64,000 bases of DNA from Candidatus Bathyarchaeota archaeon (GCA_026014465.1 JAOZID010000010.1:1336303-1400302); one strand, 5' to 3'. Numbered from the stretch's first letter, positions 44,854-53,380 are shown. Notes: generated from the sequence alone by a model not told the origin. A program made the numbers and translations.

Positions 44854-45051
44854 TTATGCTTTGCCTTTTTCTTCTTTGCCGAAGTATTCGGTCCATTTGA
44901 GTTTGCGGGGGTCGCGTTTGAAGTGTAGTGAGCTTTTTCGGCATTTGGCGGTGCAGAACCATAGGATGGTTCCGTCGTTTTTGATGTACATCATGCCAGT
45001 GCCCGCTGGGAATTCGATACCGCAAAATGAGCATTTTTTGTCTTTTGGCAT
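44854..45051 (-). CDS. rpl24e: Ribosomal protein eL24
   Basis: 65 residues. Zinc-ribbon protein of the 50S subunit: KCSFCGIEFPAGTGMMYIKN and LWFCTAKCRKSSLHFKRDPRKLKW, with four Cys. Length normal for archaea. Third gene of the eL8-eS28-eL24 operon. Confidence 0.96.
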   Translation of the reverse strand: MPKDKKCSFCGIEFPAGTGMMYIKNDGTILWFCTAKCRKSSLHFKRDPRKLKWTEYFGKEEKGKA

Positions 45052-45065
45052 GGACTGGCTCCTCT

Positions 45066-45296
45066 TTATCTGTTAATTTTCTTTGCTTCGCGTTCAGTTT
45101 CCCGCAGCATCAGGATGTCTTGTTCGCGTACTGGTCCTTTGACGTTGCGTGTTATGATGCGTCCTTTGTCTCTGCCTTCGAGTATGCGTACTCTTGCTTG
45201 TGTGATTTCGCCTGTTACGCCTGTGCGTCCGATGATTTGGATGACTTCTGCTGGTATTAGTTCAGTGGCTGCTGCGGCTTTGGCGTCTTTGCTCAT
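45066..45296 (-). CDS. rps28e: Ribosomal protein eS28
   Basis: 76 residues, OB fold: [18 protein letters not shown] and [20 protein letters not shown] are the family signature. The start abuts the eL8 stop. Part of the small-subunit head near the mRNA exit. Confidence 0.97.
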   Translation of the reverse strand: MSKDAKAAAATELIPAEVIQIIGRTGVTGEITQARVRILEGRDKGRIITRNVKGPVREQDILMLRETEREAKKINR

Positions 45297-45676
45297 TACT
45301 GTGAGCCTCTTTGTATCTGTTCAAGTCTGGAAATGATTTCTTTGATTAAGCCTGCGGCTTCTCCTTCTTTGAGTATACACGCGGACGCTGCTGGGACGTC
45401 GATTCCTAATGCTTTGCCAATTTCCTGCTTGCTTGGAACAAACACGTACGGAATTTTTCTTTCGTCACAAAGGAGCGGCAAGTGTGCAATCACTTCTGGA
45501 GGCTCCACGTCCTCAGCTATAACCACAAGCTTAGCCTGTGTTCTTTCTACAGCTTTGGTCGCCTCGTTTGTTCCTTTCCTGACGATTCCTGATTTTGAAG
45601 CTATCTGCAGGGCTTCATAGGCTGCATCTACTACTTCTTTTGGTGCTTCATATTTTACATAGAATGGTTTTGACAT
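45296..45676 (-). CDS. rpl7ae: Ribosomal protein eL8 / L7Ae
   Basis: 126 residues from ATG 45676 (a longer frame reaches 45691). Kink-turn binder in the 50S subunit and also the core of box C/D and H/ACA RNPs. Signature: [28 protein letters not shown], here spanning residues about 36-64, and [19 protein letters not shown]. It is divergent from Gar1, another H/ACA protein. Confidence 0.97.
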   Translation of the reverse strand: MSKPFYVKYEAPKEVVDAAYEALQIASKSGIVRKGTNEATKAVERTQAKLVVIAEDVEPPEVIAHLPLLCDERKIPYVFVPSKQEIGKALGIDVPAASACILKEGEAAGLIKEIISRLEQIQRGSQ

Positions 45677-45789
45677 ATTTCTTGGCCTCACCCTTTTAAG
45701 GCACAGTTTTAACGCAACTTCTTGTTTAAGAAGCTTTCTGCCGGGAGATTAGCTTATGAAACGTCCAAAAACCCTTTTTGTCGAAAGAT

Positions 45790-45796
45790 TTATAAG
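45790..45796 (+). promoter_or_regulatory. TATA box of gar1-tfb
   Basis: TTATAAG in a 160-base divergent gap, about 40 bases before the Gar1 start. The opposite strand has a TATA-like CTTAAAAGG (45695-45703) for the ribosomal operon. Confidence 0.5.
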
Positions 45797-45835
45797 CTGT
45801 ACTACGGTGAACGTGTTTGTTTTTCGGAGGGGAAT

Positions 45836-46081
45836 GTGTTGCAGAGGTTAGGTAAAGTTCTCAACGTGACCCCGTCGCAAAGTGTCATTGTAAAGCTTGA
45901 AAAAACCCCGAAAATGGGGGCTGCCATCATCGATGAAAAGCTCAACGTTGTTGGCAGGGTCTTTGACATAATTGGTCCTGTGTCTTCTCCGTATGCCGTG
46001 ATTAAACCTTCTGTAAAGCATCCTGAAACGCTGGCTAACCACAAATTGTATGTTTCTCCCTCGAAAAAGGAACGGCGTTAA
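45836..46081 (+). CDS. gar1: H/ACA RNP protein Gar1
   Basis: 81 residues from GTG 45836 (TTG 45839 equal), placed by GGAGG at 45826-45830 and a TATA-like TTATAAG at 45790-45796. A frame open from 45722 would run through the promoter and is not used. The beta-barrel core reads [41 protein letters not shown] and the basic tail. Needed for rRNA pseudouridylation with Cbf5, Nop10 and L7Ae. The TFB gene starts four bases after the stop. Confidence 0.92.
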   Translation: MLQRLGKVLNVTPSQSVIVKLEKTPKMGAAIIDEKLNVVGRVFDIIGPVSSPYAVIKPSVKHPETLANHKLYVSPSKKERR

Positions 46082-46085
46082 AAGA

Positions 46086-47060
46086 ATGAGTGGAAATAAC
46101 AGGCTACACGATGAAAACGAACCCTCATCGTCGTCGCAGCAAGTGGAAGCTGTAAAGGTCCAGTCATGTCCTGAATGCGGAAGCACCCGTCTTATGCGTG
46201 ATTATGAATGCGCAGAAATCGTTTGTATGGACTGCGGATTTGTTGTAACCGCCAAAATAGCCGACCGAGGACCTGAATGGCGCGCTTTTGACGATGAGCA
46301 GCGTTCCAAACGCACCCGCGTGGGCGCTCCCCTGACCTACACCATACATGATAAAGGCTTATCAACAACCATAGACTGGCACGACCGAGATGTCTACGGC
46401 AAAAGCCTCAGCCCCGGACAAAAAGCCCAAGTCTACAGGCTACGCAAATGGCAGCGGCGTATTCGAGTTTCTGATGCAACCGAACGAAACCTAGCTTTTG
46501 CCCTCTCAGAAATCACAAAGATCTCTAATAATTTGACTTTGCCCAAGAACATTTTGGAAACTGCCTCAGTTATTTACCGCAAAGCCGTAAAGGAACGGTT
46601 GATTCGGGGACGTTCAATTCAAGGCGTAACCTCCGCCGCGCTCTACCTCGCCTGCAGGCAATGCGGGTTGCCCAGAACGTTAGATGAGATTTCCCAAGCC
46701 TCCACCGTTAACAAAAAAGAAATCGGACGCAGCTACCGCTTCCTCATAAAAGAACTCAACTACTCCATCCCACCGCTCAAACCCAGCCAGTACATCACAA
46801 AGTTTTCCAACCAACTCACCATGCAAGGAAAAGTCGAAGAAATCGCCCACAAAATCTTAGCCTCCGCCAAAGCGCAAAAACTAACCTCCGGACGCGGTCC
46901 AACAGGCATCGCCGCAGCCGCAAGCTACATCGCTTCTGTTTTAACTGGCGAACGCAAAACCCAACGTGAAATCGCAGAAATCGCCCAAGTCACCGAAGTG
47001 ACCATCCGCAACCGCTACAAAGAACTTGTCGAACGTATGATGTTCGAAATAAGCCTGTAG
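46086..47060 (+). CDS. tfb: Transcription initiation factor B (TFB)
   Basis: 324 residues from ATG 46086. Recruits RNA polymerase to TBP-bound promoters. The N-terminal zinc ribbon ([24 protein letters not shown], residues about 29-52) leads into the B-reader ([20 protein letters not shown]). Two cyclin folds follow, opening at [20 protein letters not shown] and at [20 protein letters not shown], with [20 protein letters not shown] in the second. It shares an operon with gar1. Confidence 0.97.
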   Translation: MSGNNRLHDENEPSSSSQQVEAVKVQSCPECGSTRLMRDYECAEIVCMDCGFVVTAKIADRGPEWRAFDDEQRSKRTRVGAPLTYTIHDKGLSTTIDWHDRDVYGKSLSPGQKAQVYRLRKWQRRIRVSDATERNLAFALSEITKISNNLTLPKNILETASVIYRKAVKERLIRGRSIQGVTSAALYLACRQCGLPRTLDEISQASTVNKKEIGRSYRFLIKELNYSIPPLKPSQYITKFSNQLTMQGKVEEIAHKILASAKAQKLTSGRGPTGIAAAASYIASVLTGERKTQREIAEIAQVTEVTIRNRYKELVERMMFEISL

Positions 47061-47080
47061 CTTTCTTTTCCTTTTTGTTT
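47061..47080 (+). terminator. T-rich terminator after tfb
   Basis: CTTTCTTTTCCTTTTTGTTT follows the stop directly. Composition-based call. Confidence 0.4.
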
Positions 47081-47215
47081 ATTTTGCTCTGGAGCAGGCA
47101 ATTTTTAGGCAAAACCAAAAACCCCCACAACAAGACAACAACCCGAAAAAATCCAACCCCCAATAAAATGCTCGTTTGGGATATTCTTTTAAGTTTGGGG
47201 TTTTATTGTTGAGTT

Positions 47216-47830
47216 ATGCCCTATAAGTTTACTTTCGATATTTCTAAGGCGCCACAGCGTTTTTTTGCAGAAATTGCCATGGAAAGTTACCAGAGGGGCG
47301 TTCACAAAGTTTTTCTTAACACGTTGCAGGATATGGTGAAGCGTTTTCGGATTCAGGAAGCTACGGGACTTAACGTCCAAGACGCGGTGCTTTTAATCCA
47401 AGACCTCATCGACATGCAGGCCCTGAATTTGATGTACCGCAAACGGTTTTTGCAAACCAAAAAACGCGCGCTCTTCTTGCCTCACTGCAGCCGCAAATAC
47501 ATGGACGGCAGATGCAAAGCCGACTTTGACCCCACATTACCCTCCTACATCTGCAACCACTGCTCACAAGACTGCGCCATAAACAAAGCCGACCAAATCG
47601 CCCGCGAAAAAGGCTACGACGTCTACATCCTAGCAGGCGGCTCATGCATACCCCAAATCCTAAACAGCAAACAATACGAAGGCATAGTCGGCGTAGCATG
47701 CGGCGGCGAACTCAAACTCTCAGACGAAGTCCTAAACAACCTCCAAGTCGCAGGACAAGCCGTGCCTCTACTTAAAAACGGCTGCGCCAACACCAAATTC
47801 AACCTAACCACCCTAACAAAAACCCTCTAA
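47216..47830 (+). CDS. DUF116 family Cys-rich protein
   Basis: 204 residues. A helical N-terminus is followed by the DUF116 core: LFLPHCSRKYMDGRCKADFD, SYICNHCSQDCAINKADQIA, and DVYILAGGSCIPQILNSKQY, VGVACGGELKL near the end. Eight Cys in the pattern suggest Fe-S clusters. The role is not known, although members are often near lipoate or radical SAM genes. Stand-alone gene here. Confidence 0.88.
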   Translation: MPYKFTFDISKAPQRFFAEIAMESYQRGVHKVFLNTLQDMVKRFRIQEATGLNVQDAVLLIQDLIDMQALNLMYRKRFLQTKKRALFLPHCSRKYMDGRCKADFDPTLPSYICNHCSQDCAINKADQIAREKGYDVYILAGGSCIPQILNSKQYEGIVGVACGGELKLSDEVLNNLQVAGQAVPLLKNGCANTKFNLTTLTKTL

Positions 47831-47974
47831 AACCTTCTTCTTGGGCAGAGCATATTCTTGTTTTACCTTGCTAAAAACAGTGCAGTTTTGGAAATGTTAG
47901 GTTTTTGTGCAAAAATGCTTGTACTTTGCAGTAGCTGTTTTTGATTGTAGAGAAGAAGTGAGAAAGAGAAGTGG

Positions 47975-48136
47975 TTACTTGACTAGTTCTCGTTTTTTCC
48001 AGCGCAGGTTTTTGCTGTGGCATTTTCTGCATTTGTTGGCTGTGGCTGCGTTTCGGACTCCGCAGTCTCTGCAGATTTTTTTGTAGAGGCGTGCTTTTTG
48101 CGCTATGGATTTCTTGATTGGGTCTAATATCGGCAT
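47975..48136 (-). CDS. rpl40e: Ribosomal protein eL40
   Basis: 53 codons with ATG at 48136 and stop at 47975-47977. The translation begins MPILDPIKKSIAQKARLYKK, continues ICRDCGVRNAATANKCRKC, and ends KNLRWKKRELVK. That is the archaeal L40e zinc finger with C-x2-C and C-x2-C. The gene is complete and easy to miss because of its size. Confidence 0.93.
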   Translation of the reverse strand: MPILDPIKKSIAQKARLYKKICRDCGVRNAATANKCRKCHSKNLRWKKRELVK

Positions 48137-48227
48137 TTAGAGTTGACCTTCCGTCTTAGGCTTAAACCAAGATGGTTAGCTTTTAGATATACTTTTTGCC
48201 CCGAAAACCTTGTGGTGTTTGGTTGGT

Positions 48228-48695
48228 TTATTTTATGACTTCAATTGTTATGTGGCTGCAGGTTTGGGTTATGCCGTCTATGGTGTAGAGTTTTTTTAGG
48301 GTTTCGTCTATGTTTTTTCTGTCGACCATTATGAGGGCGTCTGCGTTGCCTGTTATGCGAAAGGCTCTAGCGATGGCGAGTTCTTGGATTTTTTCGAAAA
48401 CGTGCATGCGTTTTTGGGGGCTGGTTTTGATGAGTATGAATGCGGGGGTGGTTGATACGCCAAGTACGCTTAAGCCTTTTTCGGTTACGTCTATAAAGCC
48501 TCTGCCTGTGCGTATGTATCCTGTGCTTTTTAGTTTGCGCAGGTGCACGTTTAGGGCTTGCCTGCTTATGCCCAGCTGTTTTGACAGCTCGTCTTGTTTG
48601 ATTCTTAGCGTGTAGGCGTTGGTGGATTTTCCTTTGTCGTAGAGAGTTTTGAGAAGCTGAATTGACCTTTTAGTTAACGGCTCCAAAGTTACCAT
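48228..48695 (-). CDS. Lrp/AsnC-like transcriptional regulator
   Basis: 155 residues. The HTH (IKQDELSKQLGISRQALNVH with YIRTGRGFIDVTEKG wing) covers residues 30-75. The C-terminal half (AFILIKTSPQKRMHVFEKIQ ... ALIMVDRKNIDETLKKLYT) is a RAM/AsnC-type ligand-binding ferredoxin fold. A perfect inverted repeat sits directly upstream of the ATG, suggesting autoregulation. Confidence 0.85.
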   Translation of the reverse strand: MVTLEPLTKRSIQLLKTLYDKGKSTNAYTLRIKQDELSKQLGISRQALNVHLRKLKSTGYIRTGRGFIDVTEKGLSVLGVSTTPAFILIKTSPQKRMHVFEKIQELAIARAFRITGNADALIMVDRKNIDETLKKLYTIDGITQTCSHITIEVIK

Positions 48696-48699
48696 CTTA

Positions 48700-48717
48700 A
48701 CGTTAGTTTGTTAACGT
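48700..48717. promoter_or_regulatory. Candidate operator of the Lrp-like gene
   Basis: ACGTTA (48700-48705) and TAACGT (48712-48717) form a perfect inverted repeat with a 6-base spacer, starting 5 bases before the ATG at 48695. The TTAACGT unit also reads as a direct repeat. The half-sites are one helical turn apart, which suits a dimeric HTH. Confidence 0.45.
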
Positions 48718-49004
48718 AAACCTTTACAATTGTGAAGACCCTTAAGAACATAGTGCTTTAAAACATACACAGCAACCTTACAACCTCCCCTGCCCTGATA
48801 TGCCATTTGGAATGTGCCGTTTTGGTTGCGGAGCGTGGTTTGTCTGCCTGTTTTTTCTTGGTTAATCCAACTTTGGAGCCAACTTTTAGATTAACAAACC
48901 CGAATTTCCTGTCCAAACAATTCGTAGATACGTCACCACAACATATTTATGAGCGGAACGAAGACCTTTTACGAGCCGACAAAATTAGGAGTAACCCTGA
49001 AGTC

Positions 49005-49289
49005 ATGTCAGAAAGCAACTCGGTGCTGATCGGAAAGAAGCCGGTGATGAACTATGTGCTTGCTTGCATAACGCTCTTCCATGGCGGCGCTAAAGACGTC
49101 AGCATAAAAGCGCGTGGAAAATCCATCTGCCGCGCTATAGATGTAGTCGAAGTGGTCAGACGCCGATTCTTGCCTGATGTAAAGGTCAAAACCGTTAACA
49201 TAGGAACTGATTCGGTATCGCCTCAGTATGATGGGGCGGATGAGAACCTCACCAACGTGAGCACTATCGAGATAATCATCCAACGTTAA
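49005..49289 (+). CDS. albA: DNA/RNA-binding protein Alba
   Basis: 94 residues from ATG 49005. Chromatin protein: [40 protein letters not shown], and a beta hairpin tail [15 protein letters not shown] match Alba throughout, including the Lys-Lys pair near residue 12 that binds DNA and is acetylated in Sulfolobus. A TATA-like ATATTTAT at 48943-48950 lies about 55 bases upstream. Confidence 0.95.
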   Translation: MSESNSVLIGKKPVMNYVLACITLFHGGAKDVSIKARGKSICRAIDVVEVVRRRFLPDVKVKTVNIGTDSVSPQYDGADENLTNVSTIEIIIQR

Positions 49290-49355
49290 ACTCGCTTCCT
49301 TTCATCGCCTTCCGACATACGGCAACTCCTGAAAACTTAGCGGGAAGGTATCTTC

Positions 49356-49868
49356 ATGAAGACTGAGCTATGCAGTTTCTGTCTAAAAAGTGGCATGCTA
49401 TGCCAAAAATGTTCAGCCAAAGTTAAAGCTGGAGAAATCAGCGAGTTAGACCTAAAAATCGCCCGTCTGCTTTTGCAGCTGGAAGAAAAGTATCCTTCTC
49501 TGCAGAACGTGAGTTTTTACAAAGCTATAGACGCCAACAAAACCATCGCGTTAATTGTAGGGCATGGAGATGTTCCAAAACTTTTAGGTTACGGCGGCAA
49601 AATAATCAAAGCCTTAGGCGACGAAGCAGGCAACAAATCCATCCGCGTCTTGGAAAGCGGCGTGGACGACCGCAAATTCTTAGAAGACCTGTTCACGCCC
49701 CTTAATATCTTGACCATTAACACCATCTGGTTGCCCGATGGAACCACCGAGACACGAGTTATCCTGCGCAAAAAACGCGGTTCACAGCTGCCTTTTGACT
49801 TAAACGCCATAAAAGACATCGCGCACGCCGTGCGTAAGATGAGCTTACGTGTAGAATTCGCCGATTAA
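49356..49868 (+). CDS. Zinc-finger and KH-domain RNA-binding protein (NusA-like)
   Basis: 170 residues. A four-Cys zinc site at the N-terminus (CSFCLKSGMLCQKC) is followed by a helix and a KH-like domain (IALIVGHGDVPKLLGYGGKIIKALGDEAG, about residues 68-96, with the GxxG-like GYGGK loop). The C-terminal half repeats a second beta-alpha pattern. Likely an RNA-binding translation or transcription factor. It sits 16 bases upstream of aspS and is probably co-transcribed. Confidence 0.8.
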   Translation: MKTELCSFCLKSGMLCQKCSAKVKAGEISELDLKIARLLLQLEEKYPSLQNVSFYKAIDANKTIALIVGHGDVPKLLGYGGKIIKALGDEAGNKSIRVLESGVDDRKFLEDLFTPLNILTINTIWLPDGTTETRVILRKKRGSQLPFDLNAIKDIAHAVRKMSLRVEFAD

Positions 49869-49884
49869 AGGAGGCACATACAGC

Positions 49885-51201
49885 ATGGTTTTTGATTCGC
49901 TAACCAACTGGGATAGAACCTACTCTTCCTTGGTCACGCCCGAAATGGACGGCAAAGAAGTCGCCCTCTTAGGCTGGGTGCAAGAAGTCCGCGACCTAGG
50001 CGGTATACGCTTCATCATACTGCAAGACCGCGAAGGAACCATCCAAATAACCATACCCAAAAAACGCGTCGCACCAGAAGTTCTCTCCAAATCCGACAGC
50101 CTGCAAAAACGCTTTAGCATAGGCGTAAAAGGCTCTGTCAAACAAACCAAGATGACTCGGCGCGGCGTTGAAGTAATTCCAACTGAAATCCGCGTTTTCA
50201 ACTCTGCCGCAGAGCAGCTGCCCCTTGATATCACAGGGAAGACTCCTGCGCTTATTGATGCCCGTTTGGATGCGCGCGCGTTGGATCTGTGCCAGGAACA
50301 AAACACGGCAGCCTTCAAAGTCCAGCACTGCGCCCTGCAAGCCATCCGCGAATTCCTATTCGAAAAAGGCTACTTAGAAGTTCACACTCCCCGCATCATC
50401 GCCTCCGCCACTGAAGGCGGCGCTGAACTCTTCGCCGTAGACTACTTTGGCAAAAAAGCCTACCTCGCCCAGAGCCCACAACTCTACAAAGAACAGCTAA
50501 CCATGAGCATAGAACGCGTGTTCGAAGTTGGTCCCTTCTTTAGAGCTGAAACCTCGCACACCCGCAGGCACCTAAGCGAATTCGTCTCCGTAGACGTTGA
50601 AGAAGCGTTTGCCAACGACGAAGACGTCATGGCGCTTTTAGAGCAAGTCATCCACCGCGCAGCCACGGCAGTTAACGAGAAATGCGAAAAAGAACTTGGC
50701 GTATTGGATTACAAGGTTGAGGTTCCTGATGTTCCGTTTCAACGCTTCACTTACGACCAGATTATTGAAGAGCTCAAAGCCGAGGGCATCGAAGTTCCGT
50801 GGGGCGAAGACATACCCACTGAGGCTTTTCGCGTCTTTGGCAAAAACCGCAACTACTATTACTTCATAACCAACTGGCCTACTTCTTCCAAGGCGTTTTA
50901 CATTAAGCCCTGCGACGATAACCCCAAACTGTGTGAAGGTTTTGATTTGATGCATGGTTGGGTGGAGCTGGTTTCAGGCGGCACCCGAATCGCCAACAAA
51001 GACCAACTCATAGAGCGCATGAAAGAAAAAGACCTAAACCCCGACTCCTTCAAATACCACCTCCAAGCCTTCGACTACGGCATGCCCCCCCACGCAGGAT
51101 GGGCAATAGGACTAGAACGCCTAACCATGATCCTAACAGGCAAACAAAACATCCGCGAAGTCACCCTCTACCCCAGAGACCAAATGCGCCTAACCCCCTA
51201 A
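49885..51201 (+). CDS. aspS: Aspartate--tRNA(Asx?) ligase, archaeal type
   Basis: 438 residues. The N-terminal OB-fold anticodon domain (VALLGWVQEVRDLGGIRFII) leads into the class II core: motif 1 GYLEVHTPRIIASATEGGAE, motif 2 FEVGPFFRAETSHTRRHLSEF, motif 3 GWAIGLERLTMIL. No bacterial GAD insert, so it is the archaeal/eukaryotic form. Whether it also charges tRNA-Asn cannot be told here. AGGAGG at 49868-49873 ahead of ATG 49885. Confidence 0.96.
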   Translation: MVFDSLTNWDRTYSSLVTPEMDGKEVALLGWVQEVRDLGGIRFIILQDREGTIQITIPKKRVAPEVLSKSDSLQKRFSIGVKGSVKQTKMTRRGVEVIPTEIRVFNSAAEQLPLDITGKTPALIDARLDARALDLCQEQNTAAFKVQHCALQAIREFLFEKGYLEVHTPRIIASATEGGAELFAVDYFGKKAYLAQSPQLYKEQLTMSIERVFEVGPFFRAETSHTRRHLSEFVSVDVEEAFANDEDVMALLEQVIHRAATAVNEKCEKELGVLDYKVEVPDVPFQRFTYDQIIEELKAEGIEVPWGEDIPTEAFRVFGKNRNYYYFITNWPTSSKAFYIKPCDDNPKLCEGFDLMHGWVELVSGGTRIANKDQLIERMKEKDLNPDSFKYHLQAFDYGMPPHAGWAIGLERLTMILTGKQNIREVTLYPRDQMRLTP

Positions 51202-51342
51202 CCCAACGCTTCCCCCGTCTTTTGACTGGCAGACCCTCCCCCTACGGGTTTTTGCATTGAATCTCTATTTGCCGTCTAATATTGGTGTGTGGGATGGTTT
51301 TTGGGGTTTGTTCTTATATTTTGGGGTGGTTGTTTTGGTGAG

Positions 51343-52092
51343 GTGTATTTGTTGTCTGAGGGTGTTGGTGATGTTTTCCAAAAAGACACAAAGTATGTTT
51401 TGGGGCAGTCCTTTAGACGTTTTCTTTCATGGTCTACTAAACCCCAAACCTACAAGAGCTACCCTGTGGAGAAGATTCCGCTTGCCGTGGATTTTGATGT
51501 GAAGTCTAGGGCACATATGCCCTTAAGCGAGGTGATTAAGAACCGTAAAAGCATAAGGCGCTTCTCTTCTAAGCCGCTAAGTTTTGCTGAGCTATCCTAT
51601 TTGCTTTGGGCATCCACAGGCATACGCAAACAAAACAACCCCCACCAGTTTCGAACCGCCCCCTCCGCTGGCGCTTTATACCCCATAGAAACCTATGTTG
51701 CCGCAAACAACATCCAAACCCTTACGCAGGGACTCTACCACTACAACATAGAACACAACGCACTTGAACAACTCCAAACAGGCAACTTCTCAGATGCTCT
51801 AACCCAAGCCGCCCTAAACCAAGAAATGTGCAGCGAAGCCCCAGCAGTCTTAATCTGGACCGCCGTTTTCCCCCGCCAAAAATGGAAGTACCAACAACGC
51901 GCCTACCGCTACGTCTACATAGACGCCGGACACATAGCCCAAAACCTCGCCCTAGCCGCCACCAGCCTAGAACTGGGAACCTGCCAAATCGGAGCCTTCT
52001 ACGACGACCAAATCAACCAACTCCTACAAGTAGACGGCACAAACGAAAGCACCATCTACCTAAGCGTAACAGGACAACCCCTACGCCTTTAA
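51343..52092 (+). CDS. SagB-type nitroreductase-family oxidoreductase
   Basis: 249 residues from GTG 51343 (TTG 51349 near; frame open to 51289 adds a hydrophobic stretch that is probably not translated). FMN-dependent fold: KNRKSIRRFSSKPLSFAEL with the phosphate-binding Arg-Arg, TAPSAGALYPIETYV as in SagB/ThcOx, YRYVYIDAGHIAQNLALAAT, and LGTCQIGAFYDDQ. SagB relatives oxidise azolines in peptides; no cyclodehydratase or precursor is near, so a free-standing small-molecule role is as likely. Confidence 0.88.
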   Translation: MYLLSEGVGDVFQKDTKYVLGQSFRRFLSWSTKPQTYKSYPVEKIPLAVDFDVKSRAHMPLSEVIKNRKSIRRFSSKPLSFAELSYLLWASTGIRKQNNPHQFRTAPSAGALYPIETYVAANNIQTLTQGLYHYNIEHNALEQLQTGNFSDALTQAALNQEMCSEAPAVLIWTAVFPRQKWKYQQRAYRYVYIDAGHIAQNLALAATSLELGTCQIGAFYDDQINQLLQVDGTNESTIYLSVTGQPLRL

Positions 52093-52137
52093 CTTGACAG
52101 TATTTTTCTACAAGAAACAGAAAGTGCAAGGTTGGTG

Positions 52138-52213
52138 TGGTGCGGTCGCCGGGATTTGAACCCGGGTTGTCAGCGTGGGAGGCTGGAGTCCTGCCGAACT
52201 AGACTACGACCGC
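52138..52213 (-). tRNA. tRNA-Gly (CCC)
   Basis: Acceptor GCGGTCG with CGACCGC, discriminator A and encoded CCA on the minus strand. T arm CCCGGGTTCAAATCCCGG. Anticodon loop CTCCCAC gives CCC for Gly. No intron. A TATA-like AGTTTAAG lies about 25 bases upstream. Confidence 0.95.
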
Positions 52214-52332
52214 GTGGCTAACAAATAGACCGTTTTTGGAACTTAAACTTTTAGCCGTTTAGCTCCTAAATAGAGTGGTCTGGGTAAAAATGGAGTTGAA
52301 AAAAATTAAAGTTGTGTTACTAAGCTTGGGGC

Positions 52333-53106
52333 TTAGTTGGTTTTTTGTTTACTTGTTTGTTTGCGGATAAGTACCGCGGCTGCTATGGCTAGTGGGATGG
52401 CTATGGGTCCTAAGGGGTATTCTGGTACGACAAATGGGCTGTTGGGGCATATGTGGAAGTAGTCAAATTCAGCGTTGAAAGTGGCGCTGCCAACGTTTAT
52501 GGCAAACAATCCGACTTCGACGGGGTCTACGGTGTTAAGGGTGTAGGAGTAAATGGTAATCCATGAGATTTCGTTATAGCTGTAGCTTGCTGTTACTGTG
52601 CTGCCGAATTTCTCCAGTTTTAAGTAAAGCATATCGCAGCTGGTTGTGGATACGTGTTTGTTGTTTTCAAAGCCGTTTAGGTATCCGTAAAGCAAGAGTT
52701 TGTCTCTTCCCCATTTTTCAAAACGCAAGTAATTGTCTTGGTCTCCCCATACGAGTAATCCTGCGCGAAAACCATCTTGGTCAAAGTTTCCAGTTACGTT
52801 GGTAGTTGCAATGAAGTCGCCTGTGACGTTTTGAAGAATTCTGGGTGCATCAAAGTTTGATTTTTGAGATAATGCGATGTATTGGTTGCCTGGTGCTGTT
52901 ATGGTTAACCATGTGGGTTTGTCAGTTAAGTTGTATGAACCAAGGCCTGAAGGGTTAACAAATGTCCAGAATGGCTGTAGGGTTGAGTTGGTGAATTCGT
53001 CTTCATGTCCTGTTAATGGGCTTGCTGCAGCGGTGCTGATTCCAAGACCCAAAACGATTGTCATTATTGACAGAAGCGTAAACACTACTGTCTTTGTTTT
53101 GTTCAT
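52333..53106 (-). CDS. Secreted lectin-like protein with VPEYPLG sorting-type tail
   Basis: 257 residues. Signal peptide (KTVVFTLLSIMTIVLGLG, cut after AAAS). The mature part is a beta-sandwich like DUF1349/concanavalin A-type domains: FTNSTLQPFWTFVNPSG, GFRAGLLVWGDQDNYLRFEK, VTASYSYNEISWITIY, VGLFAINVG. The C-terminus VPEYPLGPIAIPLAIAAAVL plus basic tail looks like an archaeal PEF-CTERM-like surface-sorting signal. It probably binds carbohydrate or the cell surface. Confidence 0.75.
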   Translation of the reverse strand: MNKTKTVVFTLLSIMTIVLGLGISTAAASPLTGHEDEFTNSTLQPFWTFVNPSGLGSYNLTDKPTWLTITAPGNQYIALSQKSNFDAPRILQNVTGDFIATTNVTGNFDQDGFRAGLLVWGDQDNYLRFEKWGRDKLLLYGYLNGFENNKHVSTTSCDMLYLKLEKFGSTVTASYSYNEISWITIYSYTLNTVDPVEVGLFAINVGSATFNAEFDYFHICPNSPFVVPEYPLGPIAIPLAIAAAVLIRKQTSKQKTN

Positions 53107-53138
53107 TATACTTTTCCTTGCCTATCTCCTTCCTAAGA

Positions 53139-53153
53139 ATCACCACGTGATTA
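53139..53153. promoter_or_regulatory. Inverted repeat upstream of the lectin-like gene
   Basis: AATCAC-CAC-GTGATT is a perfect 6-base inverted repeat in the leader of the minus-strand gene, just outside its AAGGAG (53128-53133). It could be an operator or a small RNA hairpin. Confidence 0.3.
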
Positions 53154-53285
53154 TTGCATTTAACACTTCTTCTGTGATAAATAATGTTATGTTTCGAAAA
53201 ACCTGACGATTTTTTTCATATTTCGAAAACAATGTTACATCCAACCACGAAATTCACATCCAAAACCCCTTCATCTTTAGCCAAA

Positions 53286-53380
53286 AACAAAATCGTTATC
53301 AACACCAACCCCAAAGAACATAAGCAGGAGAAAACTAAGCGTGCCCAAAAACTTTACCTACACAAACGCAGGCGTAAACC
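53286..53380 (+). pseudogene. Truncated duplicate of the purM leader and 5' end
   Basis: The 40 bases from GTG 53341 match the start of purM at 54815 in 34 positions by eye and read VPKNFTYTNAGVN against MTKNFTYTDAGVN. The similarity extends upstream (AACAAAAT at 53286 and at 54757, then TTATCAACA in both) with nearly the same distance to the start codon (55 and 58 bases). After 53380 the sequence diverges and the frame soon ends. The Mrr-like gene lies between this copy and intact purM. Confidence 0.75.

Noticed and set aside
51289-51342. Signal-like N-terminus (MGWFLGFVLIFWGGCF) on the SagB-type protein
   Set aside because: It comes from T/G-rich DNA like other gaps here, has no ribosome binding site, and the family is cytoplasmic. 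GTG 51343 is used instead.
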